Assembly (NCBI GenBank): GCA_934635385.1
Contig: CAKTZI010000017.1
Location: forward strand, 9,821 to 73,820
Length of the DNA stretch: 64,000 bases
Direction: 5' to 3'
DNA from: an uncultured Kiritimatiellota bacterium
Lineage (GTDB): Bacteria > Verrucomicrobiota > Kiritimatiellia > RFP12 > UBA1067
The notes below the pieces were generated by a model that searched no databases, was not told the DNA's origin, and saw nothing but the letters and a program-made list of their open reading frames with translations. Shown here one piece after another: positions 27,219-35,172 of the stretch (positions are counted from its first letter, which is position 1; every line of letters starts with the position of its first letter). The position numbers and the translations under genes are program-made.

Positions 27219-28130
27219 TCAGGCGAGACGCTCCAGCCGGTCGTGCAGCGAGAGCTTGAACGGCAACTCCAGGCAAAGCGGTCGCAGCAGACGGAAGACG
27301 CGGCCGGAGCGGACGCGGATCTCGCCCGGCACCTTGCCGCGCCGGACGATCTCGTGCAGCACCTGCACGGGCATCGACTCCCAGAGCGCGCGCAAGCCGC
27401 CGTCGGGCAGAAGCGACACGCGACAGGCGAACGCCGCCGCCCCCGTCCGCCCGTCCGCCGCCGCCAGCTCGTAGACGCAGCGCGGACGCGGCTCCTTCGT
27501 CATGACGTTCGGCAGCATCCGGAAGTCGAGCTCCAGCACGTCCGCCGCGACAAGCGGCAGATCCTGCGCCGACTTGATCAGCTCCTTCGGCAGCGTGACC
27601 GTCTCCTTGTGCGGCGGCGGGTCGGGAATCTCCAGCGGCACGTCGGTCCACTGGCCTTGCGCATCCTCGACGCGCGCGAAGACGGCGCGGTCACCCGCGA
27701 ACTTGAGCGGCAGCGCGCGATCGCCCTCGACGCGCAGGAAGACGCCGTAGGCCTCCCACAGGATCTTCGCGACCAGCGCGCGCGCCGACGGCGAGACGAC
27801 CTCCTGCGGCATGTAGCCCGCGTCGTCCCGAAAGACCTTGACGGAGCCATCCGTCAGCACGACAAGCTCGAAATGAGGGAACTCGATCGGCTGCGAACAG
27901 AACCCGAAGTTGCCGTCCATCCGCACGCGCACAAAGTCGTGCAGGGTCTGCCAGCCCTCCAGCATCAGGAAGCGCGCCTTCACGGGTTTCCCGTCGCCCT
28001 TCAGCACCGTGCAGAAGTAGGGGAAGACCGTGCCGCGCGGCTTCACCGCGAAGTTGTAGGGCACGAGGACGTCCCAGAGCCCCAGGGCGTCCATCCGCGC
28101 GCCGATCGTCTCGGGTTCGGGACGGTTCAC
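27219..28130 (-). CDS. Conserved hypothetical cytoplasmic protein
   Basis: 303 residues from GTG, whose GTGA overlaps the TGA of the epimerase gene, so the two are translationally coupled. There is no signal peptide or membrane segment. Recognisable stretches are VLVPYNFAVKPRGTVFPYFC, FVRVRMDGNFGFCSQPIEFP, an acidic middle (DPPPHKETVTLPKELI) and a beta-rich end (VYELAAADGRTGAAAFACRV, RVFRLLRPLCLELPFKL). I could not place it in a named family. Position between a sugar-acid isomerase and recO suggests a housekeeping role, but nothing firmer. Confidence 0.6.
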   Translation of the reverse strand: MNRPEPETIGARMDALGLWDVLVPYNFAVKPRGTVFPYFCTVLKGDGKPVKARFLMLEGWQTLHDFVRVRMDGNFGFCSQPIEFPHFELVVLTDGSVKVFRDDAGYMPQEVVSPSARALVAKILWEAYGVFLRVEGDRALPLKFAGDRAVFARVEDAQGQWTDVPLEIPDPPPHKETVTLPKELIKSAQDLPLVAADVLELDFRMLPNVMTKEPRPRCVYELAAADGRTGAAAFACRVSLLPDGGLRALWESMPVQVLHEIVRRGKVPGEIRVRSGRVFRLLRPLCLELPFKLSLHDRLERLA

Positions 28131-29266
28131 GCGAAGAGCCGCCGGATGTGGCGGTCGCCGAGGTTCGCCTCGATCTCGCGGCCGATCACGTCGGCGCTGC
28201 GCTCAAGGGCGGGGATGAACTCGTCCTTCAGCTCCGCCGCGACCTTGAAGGACACGTGGATCAGCTGGCGGAACGAGGGATTGTAGAGCGGTTCGGCCTC
28301 GTCGTGGCGGAGCGTCTTCGCGAACGTCTGCGCGTCCCAGCCGTCCACGGCGTCCGGGTCGGGCAGCTTCGCCGTGTCAACGTCGATCACGGTCGCGTAG
28401 GGCACGGTCAGTTCGTTCCTCCGCGCCAGGGCCTCGCGGTAGATCCGCTTCGCGAGCTTCAGCGCCGCCGGGTCGGCGAGCGCGAGGCCGATGATCTCCT
28501 CCAGCCACGTCGTGCCCGCCGTCTTGATGTGGATGCCCATGTCGTACTGGCGGATGAGCCGACCCATGATCGGGTAGAGCGAGAACTTGTCGGAGCCGGA
28601 GTGGATCGAGAGCTTGAGGTTGTCGGGCAGGCCGAGTTCCCGGATCGCCCACTGGATGACCTTGAGGTCCTCCTCGAACTCCTGCGCGAACCGGTCGAGG
28701 TCGCCGACGTAGTCGACGCCCTTGTTGAAGCGGCCCGTGAACTTCGGCGCGAAGGTCTGCACGGGAATCTTCTCCTCGGCGATCTTCGTGAGGATGTACT
28801 TCACCTCCTCCGGCGTCTGCGCGCGGTCGACCTCGTCCATCGAGACTTCGGTCACGAAGTTCGCCGCACCCTTCTTCGCGGCGATGTGGCGGTAGAGCTC
28901 GCCGGCCTTCCGGATCGCGCCGTCGTAGCGTTCCGCGACCGTCCCCGTCTTGCCGATGTAGTCGGCGACGTCGAGCGTGAAGAAGTCGCAGGCGTCGAGG
29001 AACTTGTCGACGTTCGTGATGTTGATGTGGTCGGCGTCACAGAAGTAGGCGTCCGCATAGCCGAGCGCCTGCACCGCCGCGTCCGCCTCGCGACGCGTGG
29101 ACATCGGCTCGGTGCCGATGATCGTGTGCTCGCGGTTGGACTTGTTCCAGACGGGCGTGAAGTGCACGCCGAACTTCTTCTCCGCCGCGACGAGCGCCTT
29201 GAGCTGGTTGACGCCCTCGTGCGCGAAGCGGTCGCCGATGCCGAACGAATATTTGCTGATCTTCAT
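28127..29266 (-). CDS. Tagaturonate-epimerase-like enzyme (UxaE family)
   Basis: 379 residues: KYSFGIGDRFAHEGVNQLKA at the start, then FTPVWNKSNREHTIIGTEP, DADHINITNVDKFLDACDFF and KLSIHSGSDKFSLYPIMGRL. These fit the UxaE family that interconverts tagaturonate and fructuronate in hexuronate breakdown, a route that would feed pectin- or alginate-derived uronates into central metabolism. The metal-site His/Asp/Glu residues probably include those in DADHI and SIHSGSD. The ATG follows TATAAT by seven bases. It overlaps the next gene by four bases. Family placement is from memory of the N-terminal and HSGSDKF motifs. Confidence 0.72.
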   Translation of the reverse strand: MKISKYSFGIGDRFAHEGVNQLKALVAAEKKFGVHFTPVWNKSNREHTIIGTEPMSTRREADAAVQALGYADAYFCDADHINITNVDKFLDACDFFTLDVADYIGKTGTVAERYDGAIRKAGELYRHIAAKKGAANFVTEVSMDEVDRAQTPEEVKYILTKIAEEKIPVQTFAPKFTGRFNKGVDYVGDLDRFAQEFEEDLKVIQWAIRELGLPDNLKLSIHSGSDKFSLYPIMGRLIRQYDMGIHIKTAGTTWLEEIIGLALADPAALKLAKRIYREALARRNELTVPYATVIDVDTAKLPDPDAVDGWDAQTFAKTLRHDEAEPLYNPSFRQLIHVSFKVAAELKDEFIPALERSADVIGREIEANLGDRHIRRLFA

Positions 29267-29273
29267 GGCGGAT

Positions 29274-29279
29274 ATTATA
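29274..29279 (-). promoter_or_regulatory. -10 box of the epimerase operon
   Basis: Minus strand TTTTTGCTATAATATCCGCC leads directly into the ATG at 29266; the spacing is seven bases. The divergent promoter for the response regulator is 77 bases away. Confidence 0.6.
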
Positions 29280-29355
29280 GCAAAAACGCCACGTCCGTTT
29301 GGACACGCCGCCGCGACATCCTCGGCGACCTCTTCCGCCGCACACGCGTTTAGGG

Positions 29356-29361
29356 TATAAT
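29356..29361 (+). promoter_or_regulatory. -10 box of the response-regulator gene
   Basis: TTTAGGGTATAATACGCGCC immediately precedes the ATG at 29369; TATAAT ends seven bases before ATG and no ribosome-binding site fits. No convincing -35 hexamer is visible. Confidence 0.6.
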
Positions 29362-29368
29362 ACGCGCC

Positions 29369-30040
29369 ATGTCAAAGATTCTCATCGTTGAAGACGACCC
29401 GGCGATCCGCCGCGTCATCGCCCTCGCGGTCAAGAGCGCGGGGTATTCGCCCGTCCTCGAGGCGGACACGGGCGACGACGGGTTCGCCGTCCTCCGCCGC
29501 GAGAAGCCCGCGCTTGTCCTGCTGGACGTCATGCTGCCCGGCATGGACGGCATCGAGGTCTGCCGCCGCGTCAAGTCCGACCCCGCCCTCGCGGCAACGG
29601 CGATCATCCTGCTGACGGCGAAAGGCGAGGAGCAGGACATCGTCACGGGCCTCGACGCCGGCGCGAACGACTACGTGACGAAGCCCTTCTCGAAGGAGGT
29701 GCTGCTCGCCCGCATGCGCGCCGCGCTCCGCAAGGACCCGACAGCCCCCGCCGGCACGTTCGCGCTCGACGGGCTGGAGCTGGACGACCGGACGCACCGC
29801 GTCACGCTCGGCGGCAGCGAGCTGAAGCTCACGCTGACGGAATACCGCATCCTCGAGCTGCTGCTGCGCAATCGCGGACGCGTCTTCGAACGCGGCCACA
29901 TCATTGACCGCATCACCGGCGGCGAGAAGTTCGTCACCGACCGCACGATCGACGTCCAGATCGTCGGCCTCCGGCGCAAGCTCGGCGACTGGGCGCATCA
30001 CGTCGAGACCGTGCGCGGCCTCGGCTATCGGCTGGCGTGA
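29369..30040 (+). CDS. OmpR/PhoB-family response regulator
   Basis: 223 residues. The receiver domain (1-118) has the acidic pair after MSKILIVEDDPAIRR, the phospho-acceptor Asp in ALVLLDVMLPGMDG, the conserved Thr/Ser in IILLTAKGEEQD and the Lys in VTKPFSKEVLL. A winged-helix Trans_reg_C domain follows (LTLTEYRILELLLRN, VTDRTIDVQIVGLRRKLG, VRGLGYRLA). Its partner kinase starts 74 bases downstream. The pair resembles PhoB/PhoR, but the stimulus is unknown. It is one of two genes that run on the plus strand. Confidence 0.92.
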   Translation: MSKILIVEDDPAIRRVIALAVKSAGYSPVLEADTGDDGFAVLRREKPALVLLDVMLPGMDGIEVCRRVKSDPALAATAIILLTAKGEEQDIVTGLDAGANDYVTKPFSKEVLLARMRAALRKDPTAPAGTFALDGLELDDRTHRVTLGGSELKLTLTEYRILELLLRNRGRVFERGHIIDRITGGEKFVTDRTIDVQIVGLRRKLGDWAHHVETVRGLGYRLA

Positions 30041-30050
30041 GGGGGAGAGG

Positions 30051-30114
30051 GTTGAGAGGTTGAGACGTTGAGAGGTTGAGACGTTGAGAGGTTGAGACGT
30101 TGAGAGGTTGAGAG
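30051..30114 (+). repeat. Tandem 8-bp repeat between regulator and kinase genes
   Basis: Alternating GTTGAGAG and GTTGAGAC units, eight copies in 64 bases, filling the gap between the regulator stop and the kinase ATG. The last unit abuts ATG, so its GAGAGG core acts as the ribosome-binding site. Copy number can change without affecting frame because the stop codon is upstream. Confidence 0.8.
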
Positions 30115-31311
30115 ATGGAAGGACGCAAGGTTGAGCGAAGCTGGGTCTTGGCGTGCGTGGCCGGACTGGGCGTCGTCCTGTTCGCCGCGCTGTTCGCGCT
30201 GGAGGCGCACAGCTTCCGGCGGGCCATCGCCGACATGGCGGAGTCGGAGACGCGCGTGACGGTCGTCAACGCCGACGGCTCGGTCTTCTACGACACCGAA
30301 GCCGCGACCGACAGCCACGCCGCGCGCGAGGAGGTTCGGCAGGCGTTCGCCAAAGGCCGCAGCGTCTCGCTGCGCCGGTCGGAGACGGTCGGCGCCGACC
30401 TCCTCTACTGCGCCCGCCGCGTCGGCGACCGCGTCGTGCGCCTCGCCGTGCCGTACACGGGCGTCCTGAAGTCCGAACGCCTGGCCGCCGGCGGACTGCT
30501 CGCGGCGCTCCTGCTCGGCGGCTGCCTCGTCCTGCTCGTCTACCTCTTCACGCGCCGCCTGACGCAGCGGCTGGACGCCCAGTCGCGGCAGCTGGAGATC
30601 GCGACGGCGAACGAGACGTTCCGGCGCGAGTTCACCTCCAATGTCACGCACGAGCTGAAAAGCCCCCTCACGGCGATTCTCGGCGCCGTCGAGATGCTGG
30701 GCGACGGCACGGCGCTCTCCGACGACGAGCGGAAAGAGCTCTTCGGCATCGTCCGCTCGGAAAGCGGACGCCTGAGCTCACTCGTCGGGGACGTGCTGTC
30801 GCTCGCGCAGATCGAGCGCGAGCAGGCCGAGGACACCGCCGATTTCGCGCGCGTGAACCTCGCGGACGTCGTGACGGCCGTCCTCGCGCGCGAGGAGGCC
30901 AAGGCCCGCGCGGCCCACGTGACCCTCGACTGCACGCGCAACGACGCCGTCTTCGTCCGGGGCGACGCCACGCGGCTGGAGGAGGCCCTGGCCAACCTCG
31001 TCGAGAACGCCCTGCGCTATTCGGGCTCCGACCGCATCCGCCTCTCGTCGTCGGCGACCGGCCCGCGCGTCACGGTCGCGGTGACGGACTTCGGCATCGG
31101 CATCCCCGCCCAACACCTGCCGCACCTCTTCGAGCGCTTCTACCGCGTCAACAAGTCGCGGAGCCGCACGCTCGGCGGCACGGGACTCGGCCTCGCCATC
31201 GTCAAGCACATCGTGCAGCTGCACGGCGGCGACGTCGCGGTCGAGTCCGTGCCCGGACGGCAGACGACGTTCTCCTTCACCCTGCCACTGAAGCACGACA
31301 CGTCCGTTTGA
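30115..31311 (+). CDS. Membrane sensor histidine kinase (PhoR-like)
   Basis: 398 residues. Two membrane segments, about 10-30 (VLACVAGLGVVLFAALFAL) and about 124-146 (LLAALLLGGCLVLLVYLF), enclose a periplasmic sensor of some 90 residues. The cytoplasmic part has the H box FTSNVTHELKSPLTAI, the N box NLVENALRYSG, and the G boxes DFGIGIP and LGGTGLGLAIVKHI. It should phosphorylate the upstream response regulator. Translation seems to depend on the tandem repeat just before the ATG. Confidence 0.92.
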   Translation: MEGRKVERSWVLACVAGLGVVLFAALFALEAHSFRRAIADMAESETRVTVVNADGSVFYDTEAATDSHAAREEVRQAFAKGRSVSLRRSETVGADLLYCARRVGDRVVRLAVPYTGVLKSERLAAGGLLAALLLGGCLVLLVYLFTRRLTQRLDAQSRQLEIATANETFRREFTSNVTHELKSPLTAILGAVEMLGDGTALSDDERKELFGIVRSESGRLSSLVGDVLSLAQIEREQAEDTADFARVNLADVVTAVLAREEAKARAAHVTLDCTRNDAVFVRGDATRLEEALANLVENALRYSGSDRIRLSSSATGPRVTVAVTDFGIGIPAQHLPHLFERFYRVNKSRSRTLGGTGLGLAIVKHIVQLHGGDVAVESVPGRQTTFSFTLPLKHDTSV

Positions 31312-31428
31312 CCAAAGGCTGACAAGGCCAAAGCGATCTTGCCGAACATCCGGGGCCTGTCCCCAAGGAGAGGCAAAGGATGAAGCGAGTCGCCCTTACC
31401 GTAGGGTATCTTCCGCTTCATGCCGCGT

Positions 31429-31434
31429 ATTATA
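31429..31434 (-). promoter_or_regulatory. -10-like box firing towards the kinase gene
   Basis: Minus strand TTTGGTATAATACGCGGC then ATG (31421), the same arrangement as the leaderless genes. The 93-codon frame that follows overlaps the kinase 3' end in antisense and looks non-protein-like (many Pro, Ser and Arg). An antisense or decayed unit is more likely than a gene. The remaining 31312-31485 holds a GGGG-CCTGT-CCCC hairpin core and an ATGAAGCG/CGCTTCAT inverted repeat. Confidence 0.35.
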
Positions 31435-31485
31435 CCAAATTTCCGTCCCAGGCCCTCACGCCCCCTCGTCGTGAAGCCCTCGCCT

Positions 31486-34263
31486 TCAGGGACTCTCCAG
31501 GACGTCGATGCCGCTCAGGGAGCCGAACATCTCCCAGTCGTCGAGATGCCAGACGACCTTGCCGTTCTCGTCGAACTCCAGCACCTGCCAGCCGCGCTTG
31601 GAGTCCTCCCAGCCGTGCCCCGTCCAGTTGCAGACGTAGACGTGTCCGTTCGCGAGCTCCTGCGGTTGGGCGTAGAAGACGTTCTGCCGCCCCGGCTCCT
31701 GCTCGGCCTTCCAGATCCGATCGACCGCGCCGTCCGCCGTGAAGTGGACGAGTTCCGCCCCGTAGCCCGTGCCCGCCCAGTAGCCCGCACCGGCCCTGTC
31801 CGGGACGACTTCGAAGAGGTTCCGCCCGGACGGCTGGAGGAACGTCTGCACGACCTCGCCAGCCGACCCGTCGCCGAGCCGCGCCCGCACGAAGCCGTGT
31901 TCGTAGGTGATGAGCAGTTCGCCGTCCGGCAGGCGCACCATCGACCGCGAGTTGAAGAGTCCCGGAAACGTCCACACGCGGCGCATCTTGCGGTCGGACG
32001 AGAAAGCGACGACCTCGATGTCGTTCGTCTTGCCGTAGCCGCCGGGGCTCACGCACGCGAGAAAACCGCCGTCCGGCAGGTCGCAGACCGCCGTCAGCTC
32101 GTTGAGGCGCGGATGGCGGAACGTCTCCACGACCTTGCGCCGGGCGATGTCGATCACCATGAATCCACGCCGGACGACCACGCGATAGAGGCCCGCCCCG
32201 ACGCGCTTCAGGTCCCACATCGGCTTCTCCGCCGGCACCGTGAAACGTTCCTTCGCGTTGCAGCTGTCGTAGACGATGAGCTGGGCGCGCGACTCGTCCG
32301 CCAGCACGAGCCTGCGCCGCGCGACATTCTCCGGCGGCGTCTTGAAGAGCGGGTGCTCGTTGCGATGGACCATGCCGAGCGCGGCGATCGCCGACTGCGC
32401 ACCCTCAAACAGGTTCGTCTCTGTCTCGGGGTAGACGTTCACCTGCGGACGCCCCCAGAAGTGGTACTTCTCGTGCCATCCCTGCGGATAGGCGTGGTAC
32501 GTAGGGTTCTTCGGCACCCCGGCCCGCATCCGCCCCATCAGTTCCGGCAGGTAGTCCGTGTAGAGCGCCCTCGGCGTACACCCGTGCTCCCACGCGAGCG
32601 CGGCCGCGATGCCGACCGCCTCGCCCAGCATGCCGAGCGTCCGCTGCACGCGCACCGACGCGAGCGCGACATGGCTGACCGAGACGTGCCGCCCGGCGAG
32701 GAAGAGGTTCGGGCAGTCCCTCGCGTACAGGCAGCGGTACGGCACCGGCACGGGCTTCGCGCCGAACCCGCGATGGTAGGCGCACGAGCGGAACGGCTCA
32801 CTGAACGCCGCCGCGTTCGCCGGATCGGGAAAGTGCTGGTCGATGTCCCATGTGGCGCAGGCCGTGGGATCGGGAACCGGCTTCGGGCTTTCGAGGTCGT
32901 TCTGCGTAAGCACGTAATCGCCGATGACGCGATGCCCTTCGCGCTTGCCGCCGATCGGCGAGATCCAGCTGAACCGCCGCCGCGCGAATTCACCCCGGCG
33001 CGGCGAGACGTTCTTGAGGTAGTGCCAGTTCGAGAAGACCGCGAGAAGCCCGTAGTCGCGGATCGCCTCTGTCTCCGTGCCCATGTCGCGGTACTGCCCC
33101 GCCTCCTGCGCCCAGCCGCCGACTGTCGAATATGTCGCGCTCGCCTCGTCGATCGGGAGCGCCCACGCGGAAATGTCGGGGAACGGCCTGGGCTGCGCCT
33201 CGGCGACGGTCGTCCACTGCAGGGAATGCCCCATGACCTGCCGGTCCGCCGCAACCGGCGCGGAAATCTCGCCGAACGTCGCGCGCGCCTCGCGCCCGTA
33301 CATCGTCGCGCATCCGACAAGCCGGGCGAGAACCGCGTCGCCCGTCGCGTCGCAGAAGAGATCCGACCGGTAGCGCGTCCGCACGCCCGTGCGCACATGC
33401 CGCGAGACGACGGCCGTGATCGCGCCGGCCGCGTTCGTCTCGACGGACACGACACGTTCGCCCGTGCGTAGCGTGAGGAACCGCGCATTGAGCCCCGCCT
33501 TGAACGAGTTGACCTTTCGGAGATCCTCCTAGTCCTCGGCGCGGTCCACGCCCCCGCCGCCGCGGATCGGCGCGATCTCGTCCACCACGTTGCCGAGCGC
33601 GGGATTCGGCCCTACGTGGACGTCCCCGCCGAGGCCGACGCGGATCTCGGACGAGTTGCAGCCGCCGACCACGTCGCGATCCTGCACGAGCAGCGTCTTC
33701 GCCGTCGCGCGCGCGGCGGCCTGCGCGGCGCAGATGCCGCTGATTCCGCCGCCGACCACGATGAAGTCGAACGTGCCGCCCTCGGCGACCGGGCCGTCCT
33801 GCCGCGCACGGCGAATCTTCTCAAGGCCGACTTCGTCCAGCGTCTCCGTCGTCAGGATGACGGCGTCGCACCGTCCGTTGAAGCCCGTGAGGTCGTGGAG
33901 CGCAAGCGTGTGCGGACCCGCGTCCAGTCCGCGCGCCCCGGCAAACTGCCAGCGCCAGTCGCGTCCGCCCGTGCCGAGTTCGCCGTCGAGACGATGCCCG
34001 TCCACGGCGATCCCGAACCGCCCGGCCGGGACGGCCGACCATTCCGCGTTCCAGTTGCGCGTCCGCGCCCAGACGGAATAGGTGCCCTTCTCCGACAGGG
34101 AGACCGTCGTCTCCGCATCCGCCACGGGTACGCCGCAGCCGTGCGCCATGAGGTAGGAAGAGCCCATCTCCGACATCGAGGACGGATCGACCGTCCATCC
34201 GCCGGGGTTGGAGAAACTCTCGCACTCGAGAAAGATCGTCGCGGCCAGCAATAGGGTGTTCAT
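31486..34263 (-). pseudogene. FAD-dependent oxidoreductase with beta-propeller tail, interrupted by in-frame TAG
   Basis: One reading frame from ATG at 34263 to the stop at 31486, broken by a single TAG at 33531-33529. The frame is unchanged on both sides: DRAED, TAG, then EDLRKVNSFKAGLNARFL. N-terminal signal and carbohydrate-binding-like region (about 1-160), then a FAD_oxidored domain with FIVVGGGISGICAAQA, GRDVVGG-type flavin contacts and DLFCDATGDA, and from about 640 a propeller (DLPDGGFLACVS, RLPDGELLITYE). By comparison with the usual E-Y-E in this family, a Tyr codon may have mutated to TAG. It is the last gene of the mannan-type locus. Suppression would yield about 925 residues; otherwise it is a fresh pseudogene. 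Confidence 0.78.
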
Positions 34264-34292
34264 ATGTGCATTTCCTTGTTCGGGGATTCAGC

Positions 34293-34322
34293 CTCACACG
34301 GAGGCACGGAGACACGGAGATT
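34293..34322. repeat. Short CACGGAG repeat
   Basis: CACACGGAGGCACGGAGACA followed by CGGAG, a fragment of the interspersed family also seen at 9189 and 21371. It lies between the outer-membrane protein stop and the oxidoreductase start. Confidence 0.45.
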
Positions 34323-34329
34323 TGGGCCT

Positions 34330-35172
34330 TTAGAACTTGAGCGTCAGCCCGACGCCGCCGATCGTCAGATCCTTGACCGATTCGGGCGCGGACGAGGCAT
34401 CGAGCGCGTCACGCGCGTCGGACTGAACCACGTCGAACTGGTGCACGAACGCGAAGACGGACAGGTTGTCCGTCACCGCATAGTCGAGCCGCAGCAGCAG
34501 GTTGAGCGCCATGAGTCCGTGCGAATACGCGCCGTCCGCCGCGTTCGGGTTCGCGCCGTACTGCGCGCGGAAGTGCCGCGCGTCGCCGAGTTCGCCGAAG
34601 ACGCGCGCCGTCAGGGTCAAGCGGTCTGTCAACGACCAGCCGCGTTCGAGTCCAATGTCCCAGTAGCACCATTCCTGTCCGGCCACCGCGCGGCGCAGCA
34701 GTCCGTACGGCGTGACGAACGGATTGCGCAGCGCCTGCGAGACGTTCCACTCCGAGATCGTGTGGGCGTGCGGACGGTAGCCCGGCAGCGTGACCCATTT
34801 CTTCGCGACCGTCGAGTCGAGCGTCCAGCCCTCGGCGAGTCCCAACGCATAGCCATAGTACACGCCGTAATCGACCTCGTTGTATGCGTTGCGCCGCGTC
34901 GCCGACTGCCCGGAACGCGACATCGACGACACGCTCCAGGCGTAGCCGCCGACGTAGCCGAACGGCGAGAGGTCGGTCGAAAGGTCGACGGACTGCGCCG
35001 AGAACGGGTTCGTGTCCACGATCGCGCCGCGCGCCCAGTACGCCGTCTCGACATCCGCCTCCGCCTTCGCGTGAATGCGCGAGAGAAACGTCTTGTCCGC
35101 GTCGTCCGCCGCACACGCGGCTGACGCGGCGAACAGCGCGACAACGCCAATTGCACCCTTCATCTTCATCAC
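34330..35172 (-). CDS. Outer-membrane beta-barrel protein
   Basis: 280 residues, signal peptide MMKMKGAIGVVALFAASAACA. The mature part alternates polar and aromatic residues (FGYVGGYAWSVSS, YGVYYGYALGLAEGW, LALRLDYAVTDNLSVFAF-like strands) and ends VGLTLKF with a terminal Phe, as in barrels inserted by BamA. No named family was recognised. Its ATGA overlaps the stop of the gene before it, so it belongs to the same operon. It could serve as the entry channel for oligosaccharides made by the locus, which has no SusC. Confidence 0.72.
   Translation of the reverse strand: MMKMKGAIGVVALFAASAACAADDADKTFLSRIHAKAEADVETAYWARGAIVDTNPFSAQSVDLSTDLSPFGYVGGYAWSVSSMSRSGQSATRRNAYNEVDYGVYYGYALGLAEGWTLDSTVAKKWVTLPGYRPHAHTISEWNVSQALRNPFVTPYGLLRRAVAGQEWCYWDIGLERGWSLTDRLTLTARVFGELGDARHFRAQYGANPNAADGAYSHGLMALNLLLRLDYAVTDNLSVFAFVHQFDVVQSDARDALDASSAPESVKDLTIGGVGLTLKF

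Noticed and set aside
30041..30114. CRISPR-like array between regulator and kinase
   Set aside because: Units are 8 bp and contiguous without spacers, so this is a simple tandem repeat.
31140..31421. Leaderless 93-codon gene antisense to the kinase
   Set aside because: The promoter-like box is good, but the peptide is low in structure-forming residues and mirrors kinase codons; kept only as a possible antisense transcript.
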